From: an uncultured Flavobacteriales bacterium | Lineage (GTDB): Bacteria > Bacteroidota > Bacteroidia > Flavobacteriales_D > Crocinitomicaceae | DNA length: 36,198 bases | Reading direction: 5' to 3' | Assembly: GCA_903879765.1 (NCBI GenBank) | Contig: CAIRMS010000019.1 | Coordinates: 1 to 36,198, forward strand | Shown: one piece after another, positions 16,246 through 24,111 of the stretch | Numbering within the stretch: position 1 is the first letter of the stretch | Layout of the letters: every line of letters begins with the position of its first letter | The notes under the pieces: model-generated | Databases searched by the model: none | Told to the model about the DNA's origin: nothing | Seen by the model: only the letters and a program-made list of their open reading frames with translations | Position numbers and translations under genes: made by a program

Positions 16246-17247
16246 ATGGCAAATGTTCAACTTTATAAGTACAATGCTACTTTTTATTCCATAAAACAAG
16301 AAACAGCGGCCTATTTCGCCAACGAATTTTTAGAGACTGAACTCGATGCAGATCATGTGGCATGGTTAAATTTTCATGGAATTGAGGATGCCGAATCGAT
16401 CGAACATTTATGTCAGAAACTAGGCATTGATAAATTATCCATTGAAAACATTCACCACCAAGTTCGACGACCTAAAATTGAGGAGTATAGCAAATACATG
16501 TCGTTTTACGTGATGTCTGCATTACCCAAGGAAGTGGGAAACACCTATTTACATCAAGACCAAATCTCCTTTTTAATGGGAGCAAATTACTTGATTTCCT
16601 TTCAGGACAAACCTTCTGATCACTTTACCGATGTTAGAAACCGGATTGAAAAAGACAGAGGGAAAATTCGGAAAAAAGGCAGTGATTTTTTAATGTTTCG
16701 CATGTTGGAAGCGATTATCGATAATTACTTTGAAGTTCTGGAGGACATTTCTGTTCAAATCGAATCGATTGATGCAAAGCTTCATATTGTACAGGACAAA
16801 TCCATTCTAACGAGTATCGAATTAGAAAAACGCAAGCTCATCGAATTGCGTAAAATTGCCCAGCCGATGCGGGATATCACCAACCAATTAGAAAACAGTG
16901 AGAGTCCGTTTATTCAAAGCAGCAACCTTCATTATTTCCGGAGTTTACGATCCTCCTGCTTGAGTGTATTGGAGGAAATTGATGCCAACAAACAAATTTT
17001 AGAAGGAATGGCCAATCTATATTACGCCGCTCAAGGACAACGAATGAATGAAATCATGCGTGTCTTAACAGTAGTCAGTGCCATATTTATTCCTTTAACA
17101 TTTATAGTTGGCGTGTACGGAATGAATTTTGAACACATGCCTGAATTAAAGTATACATATGGATACTATACTGTTGTTGGGATTATGTTTGCACTTGGAG
17201 TTGGATTATTGGCATACTTTCGAAAAAGAGGATGGTTAAAAAAATAG
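16246..17247 (+). CDS. corA: CorA family magnesium/divalent cation transporter
   Basis: A 333-residue CorA: a large cytoplasmic N-terminal domain (about 1-270) with the long stalk helix (RKIAQPMRDITNQLENS and following), then two membrane helices at the C terminus. The signature of the pore, YGMNF, is at 291-295 and is followed by the acidic periplasmic loop EHMPELKYTYG before the second helix and a basic tail (FRKRGWLKK). It forms a pentameric Mg2+ channel (possibly also Co2+/Ni2+). Only 7 bases separate it from the small Cys-rich gene, so it is probably cotranscribed with the feo genes, grouping two divalent cation uptake systems. Confidence 0.96.
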   Translation: MANVQLYKYNATFYSIKQETAAYFANEFLETELDADHVAWLNFHGIEDAESIEHLCQKLGIDKLSIENIHHQVRRPKIEEYSKYMSFYVMSALPKEVGNTYLHQDQISFLMGANYLISFQDKPSDHFTDVRNRIEKDRGKIRKKGSDFLMFRMLEAIIDNYFEVLEDISVQIESIDAKLHIVQDKSILTSIELEKRKLIELRKIAQPMRDITNQLENSESPFIQSSNLHYFRSLRSSCLSVLEEIDANKQILEGMANLYYAAQGQRMNEIMRVLTVVSAIFIPLTFIVGVYGMNFEHMPELKYTYGYYTVVGIMFALGVGLLAYFRKRGWLKK

Positions 17248-17335
17248 GGAATCAACCTGTCTTTTCATCAGAGTATGCCCAAACTAAAATCTGTTAACAT
17301 TTAGTTAAATAAAAATTTACCAAAAGAATCGTCCG

Positions 17336-17343
17336 TAAGTTTG
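17336..17343 (+). promoter_or_regulatory. -7 promoter box of the DUF1573 gene
   Basis: TAAGTTTG, an exact TAnnTTTG match, 19 bases before the ATG at 17363. A TTTAC at about 17316 could serve as a degenerate -33 element. Confidence 0.5.
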
Positions 17344-17362
17344 ATTCATAAAATTAACGACT

Positions 17363-17806
17363 ATGAAAAATTTATTTTTATCCCTTGGGATTATGTTCAT
17401 CGCAGTATTGGGAATGAACACAGTAAATGCACAAATTGAGAAAGGTGCTAAAATCGAATTCAGCAAAGAAACGCATGACTATGGAAACATCAAATACGGT
17501 GGTGAGCCATATTGTAATTTTGAGTTCAAAAACACAGGAGACGAGCCTTTAATTATTTCAAATGCAAAAGGATCATGTGGTTGTACAGTTCCTGAATGGC
17601 CGAAAGAACCAATTGCACCAGGAGCAAAAGGAGTAATTCGTGTTAAATACGATACAAACCGTCCAGGTCCAATCAACAAAAACGTAACCATCACTTCAAA
17701 TGCAATCAACGAGCCTAACAAGGTGATTCGTATCAAAGGTGAAGTTGGACCAGCTCCAGAAGTTGGAACACCAGTAAACAACGCAGGTGCACCAACGAAT
17801 AACTAA
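17363..17806 (+). CDS. Secreted DUF1573 domain protein
   Basis: A 147-residue exported protein with a signal peptide (MKNLFLSLGIMFIAVLGMNT, cleavage probably after NAQ near 22-24) followed by one DUF1573 domain. The family core is visible: DYGNIKYGGEPYCNFEFKNT, then KGSCGCTVPEWP and VKYDTNRPGPINKNVTITSN. The immunoglobulin-like fold is inferred from family knowledge; the function of DUF1573 proteins is unknown but they are abundant in Bacteroidota. A Pro/Asn-rich tail ends the protein. Monocistronic: its own promoter box and a strong terminator 19 bases after the stop. Confidence 0.92.
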   Translation: MKNLFLSLGIMFIAVLGMNTVNAQIEKGAKIEFSKETHDYGNIKYGGEPYCNFEFKNTGDEPLIISNAKGSCGCTVPEWPKEPIAPGAKGVIRVKYDTNRPGPINKNVTITSNAINEPNKVIRIKGEVGPAPEVGTPVNNAGAPTNN

Positions 17807-17824
17807 GATAACACACTAAAATAG

Positions 17825-17854
17825 AAAAGCCGATCAAGTTCTTGATCGGCTTTT
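17825..17854. terminator. Strong rho-independent terminator between DUF1573 gene and mtnC
   Basis: Perfect 14-base inverted repeat AAAAGCCGATCAAG (17825-17838) / CTTGATCGGCTTTT (17841-17854) followed by more T. Flanking A and T runs allow it to serve both convergent units. Confidence 0.92.
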
Positions 17855-17888
17855 TTTATGCCTTTGATTTTCACTTTAACTCCAATAC

Positions 17889-18572
17889 TTAGATTTCATT
17901 GAAATTAGCAGCTGTATTTTTCCAATCTCCTGTTGTACCAGGTCGAACAAGTTGAATCGTTTGATAACCAACCATATCAGCAGCTGTTAACTCCTCCTTG
18001 ATGTCCGATAAAAACAGTATTTGATTTGGTTCTAAATCTAATATTTCAGCAATGGCTTTATACGTTTCTGAATCTCGTTTTGCCCCTGTCTTTGTATCAA
18101 AGTAATTCGACAGGTGTTTACTCAAATCACCGTAGCAACTAAATTGAAATAATAATTTTTGTGCATGAATGGAACCGGAAGAAAAGATTCCAATTTTCAA
18201 TCCATTCGTTCTCCATTTATTGAAACAGGTAGGAACATCATCGTACACGTGTCCTTTGATGTCTCCATCTTCATATGCTTTTTTCCAAACAAAACCTTGA
18301 AGGGTTTTCAAAGGAGTCACCTTTCTATCCGCACGACTCCATTCGTCGAGGTAAGCGATGACTTCTTCCGTTGTCGTAATGCTTTTACCTTCTTCCTCTT
18401 TTACCAATTTGATGACTTGAGCAAAAGATTCTTTCACCTCACTAACTTGTGCCATTTTAGGCAATACTTGAATGTGCTCTCTAAAATATGGGAACAATTC
18501 ATCCACAACAAAAGAGATAGAAGTTGTGGTTCCTTCTATATCACATAAAATATACTTAATTTGATTATCCAC
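17889..18572 (-). CDS. mtnC: Enolase-phosphatase E1 (acireductone synthase)
   Basis: A 227-residue HAD-superfamily enzyme of the methionine salvage pathway that enolises and dephosphorylates 2,3-diketo-5-methylthiopentyl 1-phosphate to acireductone. HAD motif I is DIEGTTTS (11-18, with D11 and E13 as in MtnC), motif II is FSSGSIHAQKLLF, and motif III/IV spans TKTGAKRDSETY and FLSDIKEELTAA. The start is a GTG at 18572 overlapping the end of mtnD by 8 bases; no in-frame ATG precedes motif I. Last gene of the mtnB-mtnD-mtnC unit. Confidence 0.95.
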   Translation of the reverse strand: MDNQIKYILCDIEGTTTSISFVVDELFPYFREHIQVLPKMAQVSEVKESFAQVIKLVKEEEGKSITTTEEVIAYLDEWSRADRKVTPLKTLQGFVWKKAYEDGDIKGHVYDDVPTCFNKWRTNGLKIGIFSSGSIHAQKLLFQFSCYGDLSKHLSNYFDTKTGAKRDSETYKAIAEILDLEPNQILFLSDIKEELTAADMVGYQTIQLVRPGTTGDWKNTAANFNEI

Positions 18573-19110
18573 GATTTGGAAAATTAAACGCTAAAAACTC
18601 ATTTTCTTTGCCAGAGCCGGTGTATTCAGGCACCCACCCAGACATGTCTATAAAAATACGGATGGCTTTTACAAATGGATTTAATTCACCTGCATCAAAC
18701 CAATGTTTTGTTCCGGCAGGGACAGAGATTAAATCACCCCGCTCGCACAATAAATTAAAAACCTCTTCATTTTCAAGATGAAACCAAAATAGTCCTTGTC
18801 CATCGACGAAGAACCTAATTTCATCCTCTGAATGCGTATGTTCCGCTAAAAACTTTGCGCGTATTGCCGCATAATTCTCCGTAGAGGAATTGATGGAAAT
18901 GACATCTGCCGTTTGATATCCCCCGCTTTTCATAAATGGATCAAGATCGGAATGATAGGCTTGAAGTATTTCTTCTGAACTTGCTGAATCATCAAATACA
19001 GTAGCACAAAACCACTGATCAAAGAAAATTCCACGTTGGTTCATGAAAGACCTGATTTCTTGCGGATCCGTCAACTGAACGTGTTTATTTGGTATGGATA
19101 AAATTGCCAT
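18565..19110 (-). CDS. mtnD: Acireductone dioxygenase (ARD)
   Basis: A 181-residue cupin enzyme that cleaves acireductone with O2 to the 2-keto acid precursor of methionine plus formate (Fe form). Metal ligands are all present: H91, H93 and E97 in HTHSEDEIRFF and H136 in GTKHWFD. Its ATG overlaps the mtnB stop by one base (TGATG) and its end overlaps mtnC by 8 bases, so the three are translationally coupled. Whether the iron (on-pathway) or nickel (off-pathway) form is used cannot be told from sequence. Confidence 0.95.
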   Translation of the reverse strand: MAILSIPNKHVQLTDPQEIRSFMNQRGIFFDQWFCATVFDDSASSEEILQAYHSDLDPFMKSGGYQTADVISINSSTENYAAIRAKFLAEHTHSEDEIRFFVDGQGLFWFHLENEEVFNLLCERGDLISVPAGTKHWFDAGELNPFVKAIRIFIDMSGWVPEYTGSGKENEFLAFNFPNRG

Positions 19111-19691
19111 CAGATTTGTTCTAATTCACATTCACAAAGATAATCCAAGGTTTCCAAATGTCGTTTCGCTGAAAACAAATTTTCTCCCCAGGCATAGGTT
19201 CCATGTTGACGAATAATGAAACAATGCTGCTTCATTTCCGACAATCGTTGAGGAAGTATTTGTTCAAAATAACTCATTTCCTGTGCGTTTTCAAAAATTG
19301 GGATTTGAAGCGTACAGTCGTGTGTAGTAACTCCTGAAAATCCTTTCTGTAATTCATAATTCCCTACAGTGAAAACTTTATCATTTTTCATTGAAATCAA
19401 TACTGGATTTTTAGAATGGCTATGCAGAATAACTTGAGCTTCAGGAAAAAGGCGATAGATAAGCACATGAATCATTGTTTCATCCGATGGTTTCACACCG
19501 ATGTATGGCGCTTGAACACATCCATTTTCATCAATCGCAATAAAATCCTCTGCTTGGAAGGTTGATTTATCCACTCCAGAACGGGAAACCCAAATTTGAC
19601 CATTCTCCCTAAATGAATAATTCGTTGAAGTAGCAGGTGACCATCCCTTCACATGATATGCTCGAATTGTTTCAGCTAATTTAACTTTCAT
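19110..19691 (-). CDS. mtnB: Methylthioribulose-1-phosphate dehydratase
   Basis: A 193-residue class II aldolase-fold enzyme that dehydrates methylthioribulose 1-phosphate. The Zn site is visible as H90 and H92 in LHSHSKNP and H163 in RQHGTYAWG, with the N-terminal GWSPATSTNYSFRE segment typical of MtnB rather than fuculose or ribulose aldolases. First gene of the mtnBDC unit; the preceding steps (mtnN, mtnK, mtnA) are not in the window. No promoter box could be found in the 66 bases up to yqeY, which are mostly occupied by the dcw terminator. Confidence 0.94.
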   Translation of the reverse strand: MKVKLAETIRAYHVKGWSPATSTNYSFRENGQIWVSRSGVDKSTFQAEDFIAIDENGCVQAPYIGVKPSDETMIHVLIYRLFPEAQVILHSHSKNPVLISMKNDKVFTVGNYELQKGFSGVTTHDCTLQIPIFENAQEMSYFEQILPQRLSEMKQHCFIIRQHGTYAWGENLFSAKRHLETLDYLCECELEQI

Positions 19692-19705
19692 TTTTTATGA
19701 GATAT

Positions 19706-19744
19706 AAACAAAGAAAACGCACCAATGATGCGTTTTCTTTGTTT
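19706..19744 (-). terminator. Terminator closing the dcw transcription unit
   Basis: Perfect 16-base inverted repeat (19706-19721 and 19729-19744) with a 7-base loop; minus-strand read is AAACAAAGAAAACGCA, loop, TGCGTTTTCTTTGTTT. It lies between the yqeY stop and the mtnB start. The T-rich right arm serves as the release tract; it is the longest perfect stem in the window. Confidence 0.85.
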
Positions 19745-19757
19745 GTTGTTTGATCTA

Positions 19758-20204
19758 TTAATTCGCTAACATCTCTTTTACTAAAGTGGCAATTAATTTT
19801 CCATCAGCCTTTCCAGCCAATTTTCCACTAAGAACACCCATTACTTTACCCATATCTTGTGGACCTTGAGCACCTACAGATTGAATGGCAGCTTTTACCT
19901 CTTCACTTACTTCTTCCTCACTCATCATTTTCGGCAAGTATGCTTCGATGATTTTTGCTTGAAACAATTCTTCATCTGCTAGATCCTGACGGTTTTGAGC
20001 AATATATAACTCATACGTCTCCATGCGCTGTTTGTGCAACTTCATGCAGATTTTGATACCCGCTTCATTGCTCACCTCGCCACTTCCTGAAGTAGCTTCT
20101 AACAGTAATTTGGATTTAATATCTCTAAGCGCCGCTAACTTTTCTTTTTCTCGAGCGAGCATTGCTTTTTTGATGTCCTCGTTGATTATTTCAGTAAATC
20201 CCAT
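19758..20204 (-). CDS. GatB/YqeY domain protein
   Basis: A 148-residue protein of the YqeY family, which is related to the tail of the tRNA amidotransferase subunit GatB. Visible family pattern: an N-terminal helical half (MGFTEIINEDIKKAMLAREK, then AALRDIKSKLL) and a C-terminal helical half (QGPQDMGKVMGVLSGKLAGKADGKLI). The domain is suspected to interact with tRNA, but YqeY function is unclear. Its ATG shares one base with the ftsZ stop (TAATG), so it is the last gene of the dcw unit and is coupled to ftsZ. Confidence 0.93.
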   Translation of the reverse strand: MGFTEIINEDIKKAMLAREKEKLAALRDIKSKLLLEATSGSGEVSNEAGIKICMKLHKQRMETYELYIAQNRQDLADEELFQAKIIEAYLPKMMSEEEVSEEVKAAIQSVGAQGPQDMGKVMGVLSGKLAGKADGKLIATLVKEMLAN

Positions 20205-21973
20205 TAGTCTACGTTATCGTGTAAGAAATTATTGCTTGTTCTCAATCCAACTCGTCCATCTTCATCTTGCGACAAACCGAAACGTGAAAAACGCTCTTCT
20301 ACACTAGGCGTAGAATGATTGATACTGATGTTTCTACGAACAAAAGCCGGTTCATTCTCAAATTCTACAATTCCCTCCGCTTTTTTCAACTTTGCTGTAA
20401 ATTCTTGAATACGAGAAACACGTTCCTGTGATTTACGTTGCTGTTCTTCTGGAGAAAGAATGCGTTGTAGAGGTTCGATACTGATGCGTTGTTCAGTATC
20501 ATCCTCCAACATGTGACGCACGATTGTTTCTGGTTCTTTAACTTGAGAAACTTGTTGAATTGGTGTTTGAGAAACAATTTCTTCTTCCTCAACAAATGAA
20601 CTTGCTTCTACCGTTGAACTTGCATCGATTACGTCCCAAGTAAATGCATTTTCATTTTCTTGAAAATTTGAATCTGACGCTTCTACATCTAATGCTGGCA
20701 TATCAGCGACAGAACTTGTCGTTTCTTCAAAGCGGTAGCTGATTGGTTCGCTAGCGCTTGGTTCTTCCAATGCATAGCGAGTTGGCTCAACAATTGGCGT
20801 TTCGATCACATTTACCGGTCTTACAGCTGTTGTATCCACACTATCTTCAGCTTTCAAGAAAGGCTCCTGACTTATTTCACTCTGGATCGTTGTGTGTTGA
20901 ACAGGAGATTCTAGCGGACTAACAATCTCTTTTCGTTGATCTTCCTCCAGCGCGACGATCTTGCGCTCTGGAGCTCTCTCAAAACCCGTGATTGGAGATG
21001 AAGAGAAGCCTGTTGCTATTAATGTGATGCTCAGTTTATCACCTAGAGTGGCATCAAAACCATGTCCCCAAATGACGTCAGCAGTTGCACCTGCTGCATC
21101 TTGAATATAATCCGTGATTTCGGTGATTTCATCCATCATCACTTCTTTATCACCATAAGTGATGTTGAGTAATACATAGCTTGCACCGTTGATATCGTTG
21201 TCGTTCAATAAAGGAGAAGTCAAGGCTTCTTTCACCGCAACAATTGCGCGGTCTTCACCTTCCGCAACTGCACTTCCCATAATTGCTTGACCACTGTTGC
21301 GAAGCACCGTATTTACATCGTTGAAATCCACATTGATTGTCCCTGTAACCGAAATTACTTCTGCAATTCCTTTTGCTGCAACCGTTAATACATTGTCAGC
21401 ATGTGAAAACGCACTTGAAAGGGACATGTTTTTTCCAAATTCACGCAAGCGCTCATTGTTAATGATCAATAATGTATCCACATTTTGACGCATTTTATCT
21501 AATCCTTCTTCCGCTTGTTGGCGACGTTTTCTTCCTTCGAAATTAAAAGGAACCGTCACAATACCAACAGTTAATATTCCAAGGTCTTTTGCTACTTGCG
21601 CAATAACAGGAGCTGCACCTGTTCCGGTACCACCACCCATTCCAGCCGTAACAAACACCATTTTCGTGTTTTTGGAAAGAATTTCACGAATTTCTTCGAT
21701 GTTTTCAATTGCCGCATTCATTCCCATTTCAGGAATCATTCCTGCTCCTCTTCCTTCGGTCAAGTTTGGACCTAGCTGAATTTTGTGTGGTACAGGGGAA
21801 ATATCCAATGCTTGTCGGTCAGTGTTACATACAATAAAATCAACCCCAACAATTCCTTGCAAGAACATGTGATTTACCGCATTTGATCCACCGCCACCAA
21901 CTCCAATAACTTTGATAATTGAGTTTGCGTTGCTCACTGCCGCTGCTCCCATTTTAGGTAAGTCAAATTCCAT
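20204..21973 (-). CDS. ftsZ: Cell division GTPase FtsZ with a long C-terminal tail
   Basis: A 589-residue tubulin homologue forming the Z ring. The GTPase region (about 12-325) has GVGGGGSNAVNHM (24-36), the tubulin signature GGGTGTG (113-119) and the T7 synergy loop NVDFNDV (214-220). The remaining 260 residues are acidic, Ser/Glu/Thr-rich and probably disordered, much longer than the roughly 65-residue tail of E. coli. Two short motifs stand out in it: PAFVRRN (542-548), similar to the usual C-terminal peptide that binds FtsA, and the extreme end SNNFLHDNVD. It is 18 bases after ftsA and overlaps yqeY by one base. Confidence 0.98.
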   Translation of the reverse strand: MEFDLPKMGAAAVSNANSIIKVIGVGGGGSNAVNHMFLQGIVGVDFIVCNTDRQALDISPVPHKIQLGPNLTEGRGAGMIPEMGMNAAIENIEEIREILSKNTKMVFVTAGMGGGTGTGAAPVIAQVAKDLGILTVGIVTVPFNFEGRKRRQQAEEGLDKMRQNVDTLLIINNERLREFGKNMSLSSAFSHADNVLTVAAKGIAEVISVTGTINVDFNDVNTVLRNSGQAIMGSAVAEGEDRAIVAVKEALTSPLLNDNDINGASYVLLNITYGDKEVMMDEITEITDYIQDAAGATADVIWGHGFDATLGDKLSITLIATGFSSSPITGFERAPERKIVALEEDQRKEIVSPLESPVQHTTIQSEISQEPFLKAEDSVDTTAVRPVNVIETPIVEPTRYALEEPSASEPISYRFEETTSSVADMPALDVEASDSNFQENENAFTWDVIDASSTVEASSFVEEEEIVSQTPIQQVSQVKEPETIVRHMLEDDTEQRISIEPLQRILSPEEQQRKSQERVSRIQEFTAKLKKAEGIVEFENEPAFVRRNISINHSTPSVEERFSRFGLSQDEDGRVGLRTSNNFLHDNVD

Positions 21974-21991
21974 ATCTTTTATATTTTTCTA

Positions 21992-23344
21992 TTAATCTTT
22001 ATCGTCAAAAAAATCACCTACTGATTGTCTGATTTTATCAAAAAATCCACCATCTCTTTTCGGATTTGAGTGCGTAATTGCTTTAGCTTTTCCAACAGGT
22101 ATTTCCTCTGTTTTTTGCACAAAATCCAATCCAGATTTCTCTGCAGCTTCGAATCCTTTCAAAACCAATCCAATACCCGTTGAAAACATTGGACTCGCCA
22201 ATTTTTCTAAATCATTTGTGTTTGCCAAATGTTCTGTTGGATAACCGATACGCGTATCCAATCCTGTCATGTATTCAAACAACTGCGTTAAGTGTTTCAA
22301 TTGAGCTCCACCACCTGTAACAACGATTCCACCGATTATCTTTTTAGAATAACCAGAACTTTTAATTTCAAAGTTGACCAATTCGATGATCTCTTCCATT
22401 CGCGCTTGAATGATACTTGCTAAGTTCTTAAGCGTAATTTCCTTTGGATCGCGTCCACGTAAACCTGGTATACACACCACTTCGTTTTCTTTGCTTTCAG
22501 AAGCCAATGCGCTACCAAATCTCACTTTCAACGATTCAGCATGTCGCTGCATGATGCGACATCCTTCTTTGATGTCTTCCGTAATGACATTTCCGCCAAA
22601 TGGAATCACGGCCGTATGACGAATTAATCCGTCTTGGAAAATGGCCACATCTGTTGTACCACCACCTATATCGACTAAAACAACTCCAGCCTCTTTCTCT
22701 TCGTCACTTAACACTGCTTCAGCAGATGCAATTGGTTCCAAGATAATTTCTTTTACGTTCAAACCAGCACGATCAACACAACGTTTGATGTTCTTTACAT
22801 TATTCACTTGACCAGTAATAATGTGGAAATTTGCCTCCAAACGCACACCACCCATTCCAATTGGATCTTTAATCTCCGGTTCATTATCTACGATGTATTC
22901 TTGTGGAATAACCGTAATAATTTCTTCTCCGGGAACCATCACCAACTGATACATGTCGTCAACCAAAGCATCGATATCAGTTTGCGTTATTTCTCCTTGC
23001 GCATCACGACGTATAATCATACCTCTGTGCTGAATACTGCTAATGTGTTGACCAGCAATACCAACATTCACGTTTTTCACTCTCAAATCTCCATCAACGG
23101 AAGCTTGAGTCAATTCGACAGCTGCATTAATGGATTGAACCGTACGTTCTATATTGGAAACTACACCACGCATCACACCAAGGGATTCACTTTTCCCTAA
23201 GGCAATGATTTCAATTTTATTATGTTCGTTTTTGCGCCCAACGAAACAAGCGATTTTTGTTGTCCCAATATCGAGACCAACAACAACTTTACTACGCTTT
23301 ACTTCGCTAGTTGGCTCTTTTTCTACAAACGATTTGTCCTTCAT
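21992..23344 (-). CDS. ftsA: Cell division protein FtsA
   Basis: A 450-residue actin-like ATPase that tethers FtsZ to the membrane. Phosphate-binding motif DIGTTK is at 25-30; VVLVDIGGGTTDVAIF and GIVVTGGGAQLKHL are the second phosphate and adenosine motifs. The final residues FFDKIRQSVGDFF (434-446) form an amphipathic helix likely to be the membrane-targeting sequence. Its ATG lies 38 bases inside the end of ftsQ in another frame. Confidence 0.97.
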   Translation of the reverse strand: MKDKSFVEKEPTSEVKRSKVVVGLDIGTTKIACFVGRKNEHNKIEIIALGKSESLGVMRGVVSNIERTVQSINAAVELTQASVDGDLRVKNVNVGIAGQHISSIQHRGMIIRRDAQGEITQTDIDALVDDMYQLVMVPGEEIITVIPQEYIVDNEPEIKDPIGMGGVRLEANFHIITGQVNNVKNIKRCVDRAGLNVKEIILEPIASAEAVLSDEEKEAGVVLVDIGGGTTDVAIFQDGLIRHTAVIPFGGNVITEDIKEGCRIMQRHAESLKVRFGSALASESKENEVVCIPGLRGRDPKEITLKNLASIIQARMEEIIELVNFEIKSSGYSKKIIGGIVVTGGGAQLKHLTQLFEYMTGLDTRIGYPTEHLANTNDLEKLASPMFSTGIGLVLKGFEAAEKSGLDFVQKTEEIPVGKAKAITHSNPKRDGGFFDKIRQSVGDFFDDKD

Positions 23345-24110
23345 ACTTTACACTTATTTCGCTATACTTATTCCAACCTTCGTAAGGCATGGCTTCTTTG
23401 TAAAATTCCAAAATACGATCAAACTTATCTTTCACATCTTCATCCGAATTGGCTGTTCCGAGAATGATTTTTTGATCGCCTACAATAGGAATTAGTACAA
23501 AATCACCGTTCTTTTCGCGGTAAACTTGACCAATCATTTTATGCAATATTGGATCATTACAAACATAATTTGAAATTCGATAGATATCATCTAAATTTCG
23601 AATACTTTTCAAGGAATCGTTGTTAATAATTTCAGTGAGCGAGTTTGGCGAAAAACGATCCTTAATTGCGCCAGAAAACACGAGTACACGTGCTGTGTGT
23701 AAACTAGATCGATTCATCAAAAATCCGTCTTCATCCATGTAAAAACTTTGTCCATATTTATTAAAGATTCGAGCAATGGGTTTGCGAAGATTAAGTCGAA
23801 TATTCCATTGATTTCCAATGGGTTTAAAGACATCCACATTCTTCACTTCCGGCATTAGTGAAATCACGTATTCCATTTTGCGAATATTGAGTTTCTCAAC
23901 TTGATCGTTTTCTTGAATAAGGCGATGTAGTTCCAAGCGGTCAATGAGTTCTTCCTCCGTTAGAAAAACATCACGATCTCCATTCACATGAATGGAAATT
24001 TCTGGTTTATCGTATTTCTTTCCCGCTTCGGCTTTATTCGCGAAAACCAAAATGGTAAGCACACTTGCCGCGACAATAATCCATAAACTAATTTTCATCC
24101 ATTTTTTCAT
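23307..24110 (-). CDS. ftsQ: Cell division protein FtsQ/DivIB-like
   Basis: A 267-residue bitopic membrane protein: short cytoplasmic start MKKWMK, one membrane helix (ISLWIIVAASVLTILVF), then a periplasmic part with a POTRA-like strand (EISIHVNGDRDVFLTEEEL) and a beta domain (SLMPEVKNVDVFKPIGNQWN). Sequence divergence from E. coli FtsQ is large; the call rests on topology and position between murC and ftsA. The ATG at 24110 is one base after the murC stop; an alternative TTG at 24122 would add four residues and overlap murC. Its end overlaps ftsA by 38 bases. Confidence 0.88.
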   Translation of the reverse strand: MKKWMKISLWIIVAASVLTILVFANKAEAGKKYDKPEISIHVNGDRDVFLTEEELIDRLELHRLIQENDQVEKLNIRKMEYVISLMPEVKNVDVFKPIGNQWNIRLNLRKPIARIFNKYGQSFYMDEDGFLMNRSSLHTARVLVFSGAIKDRFSPNSLTEIINNDSLKSIRNLDDIYRISNYVCNDPILHKMIGQVYREKNGDFVLIPIVGDQKIILGTANSDEDVKDKFDRILEFYKEAMPYEGWNKYSEISVKYEGQIVCRKRAN

Positions 24111-24111
24111 G

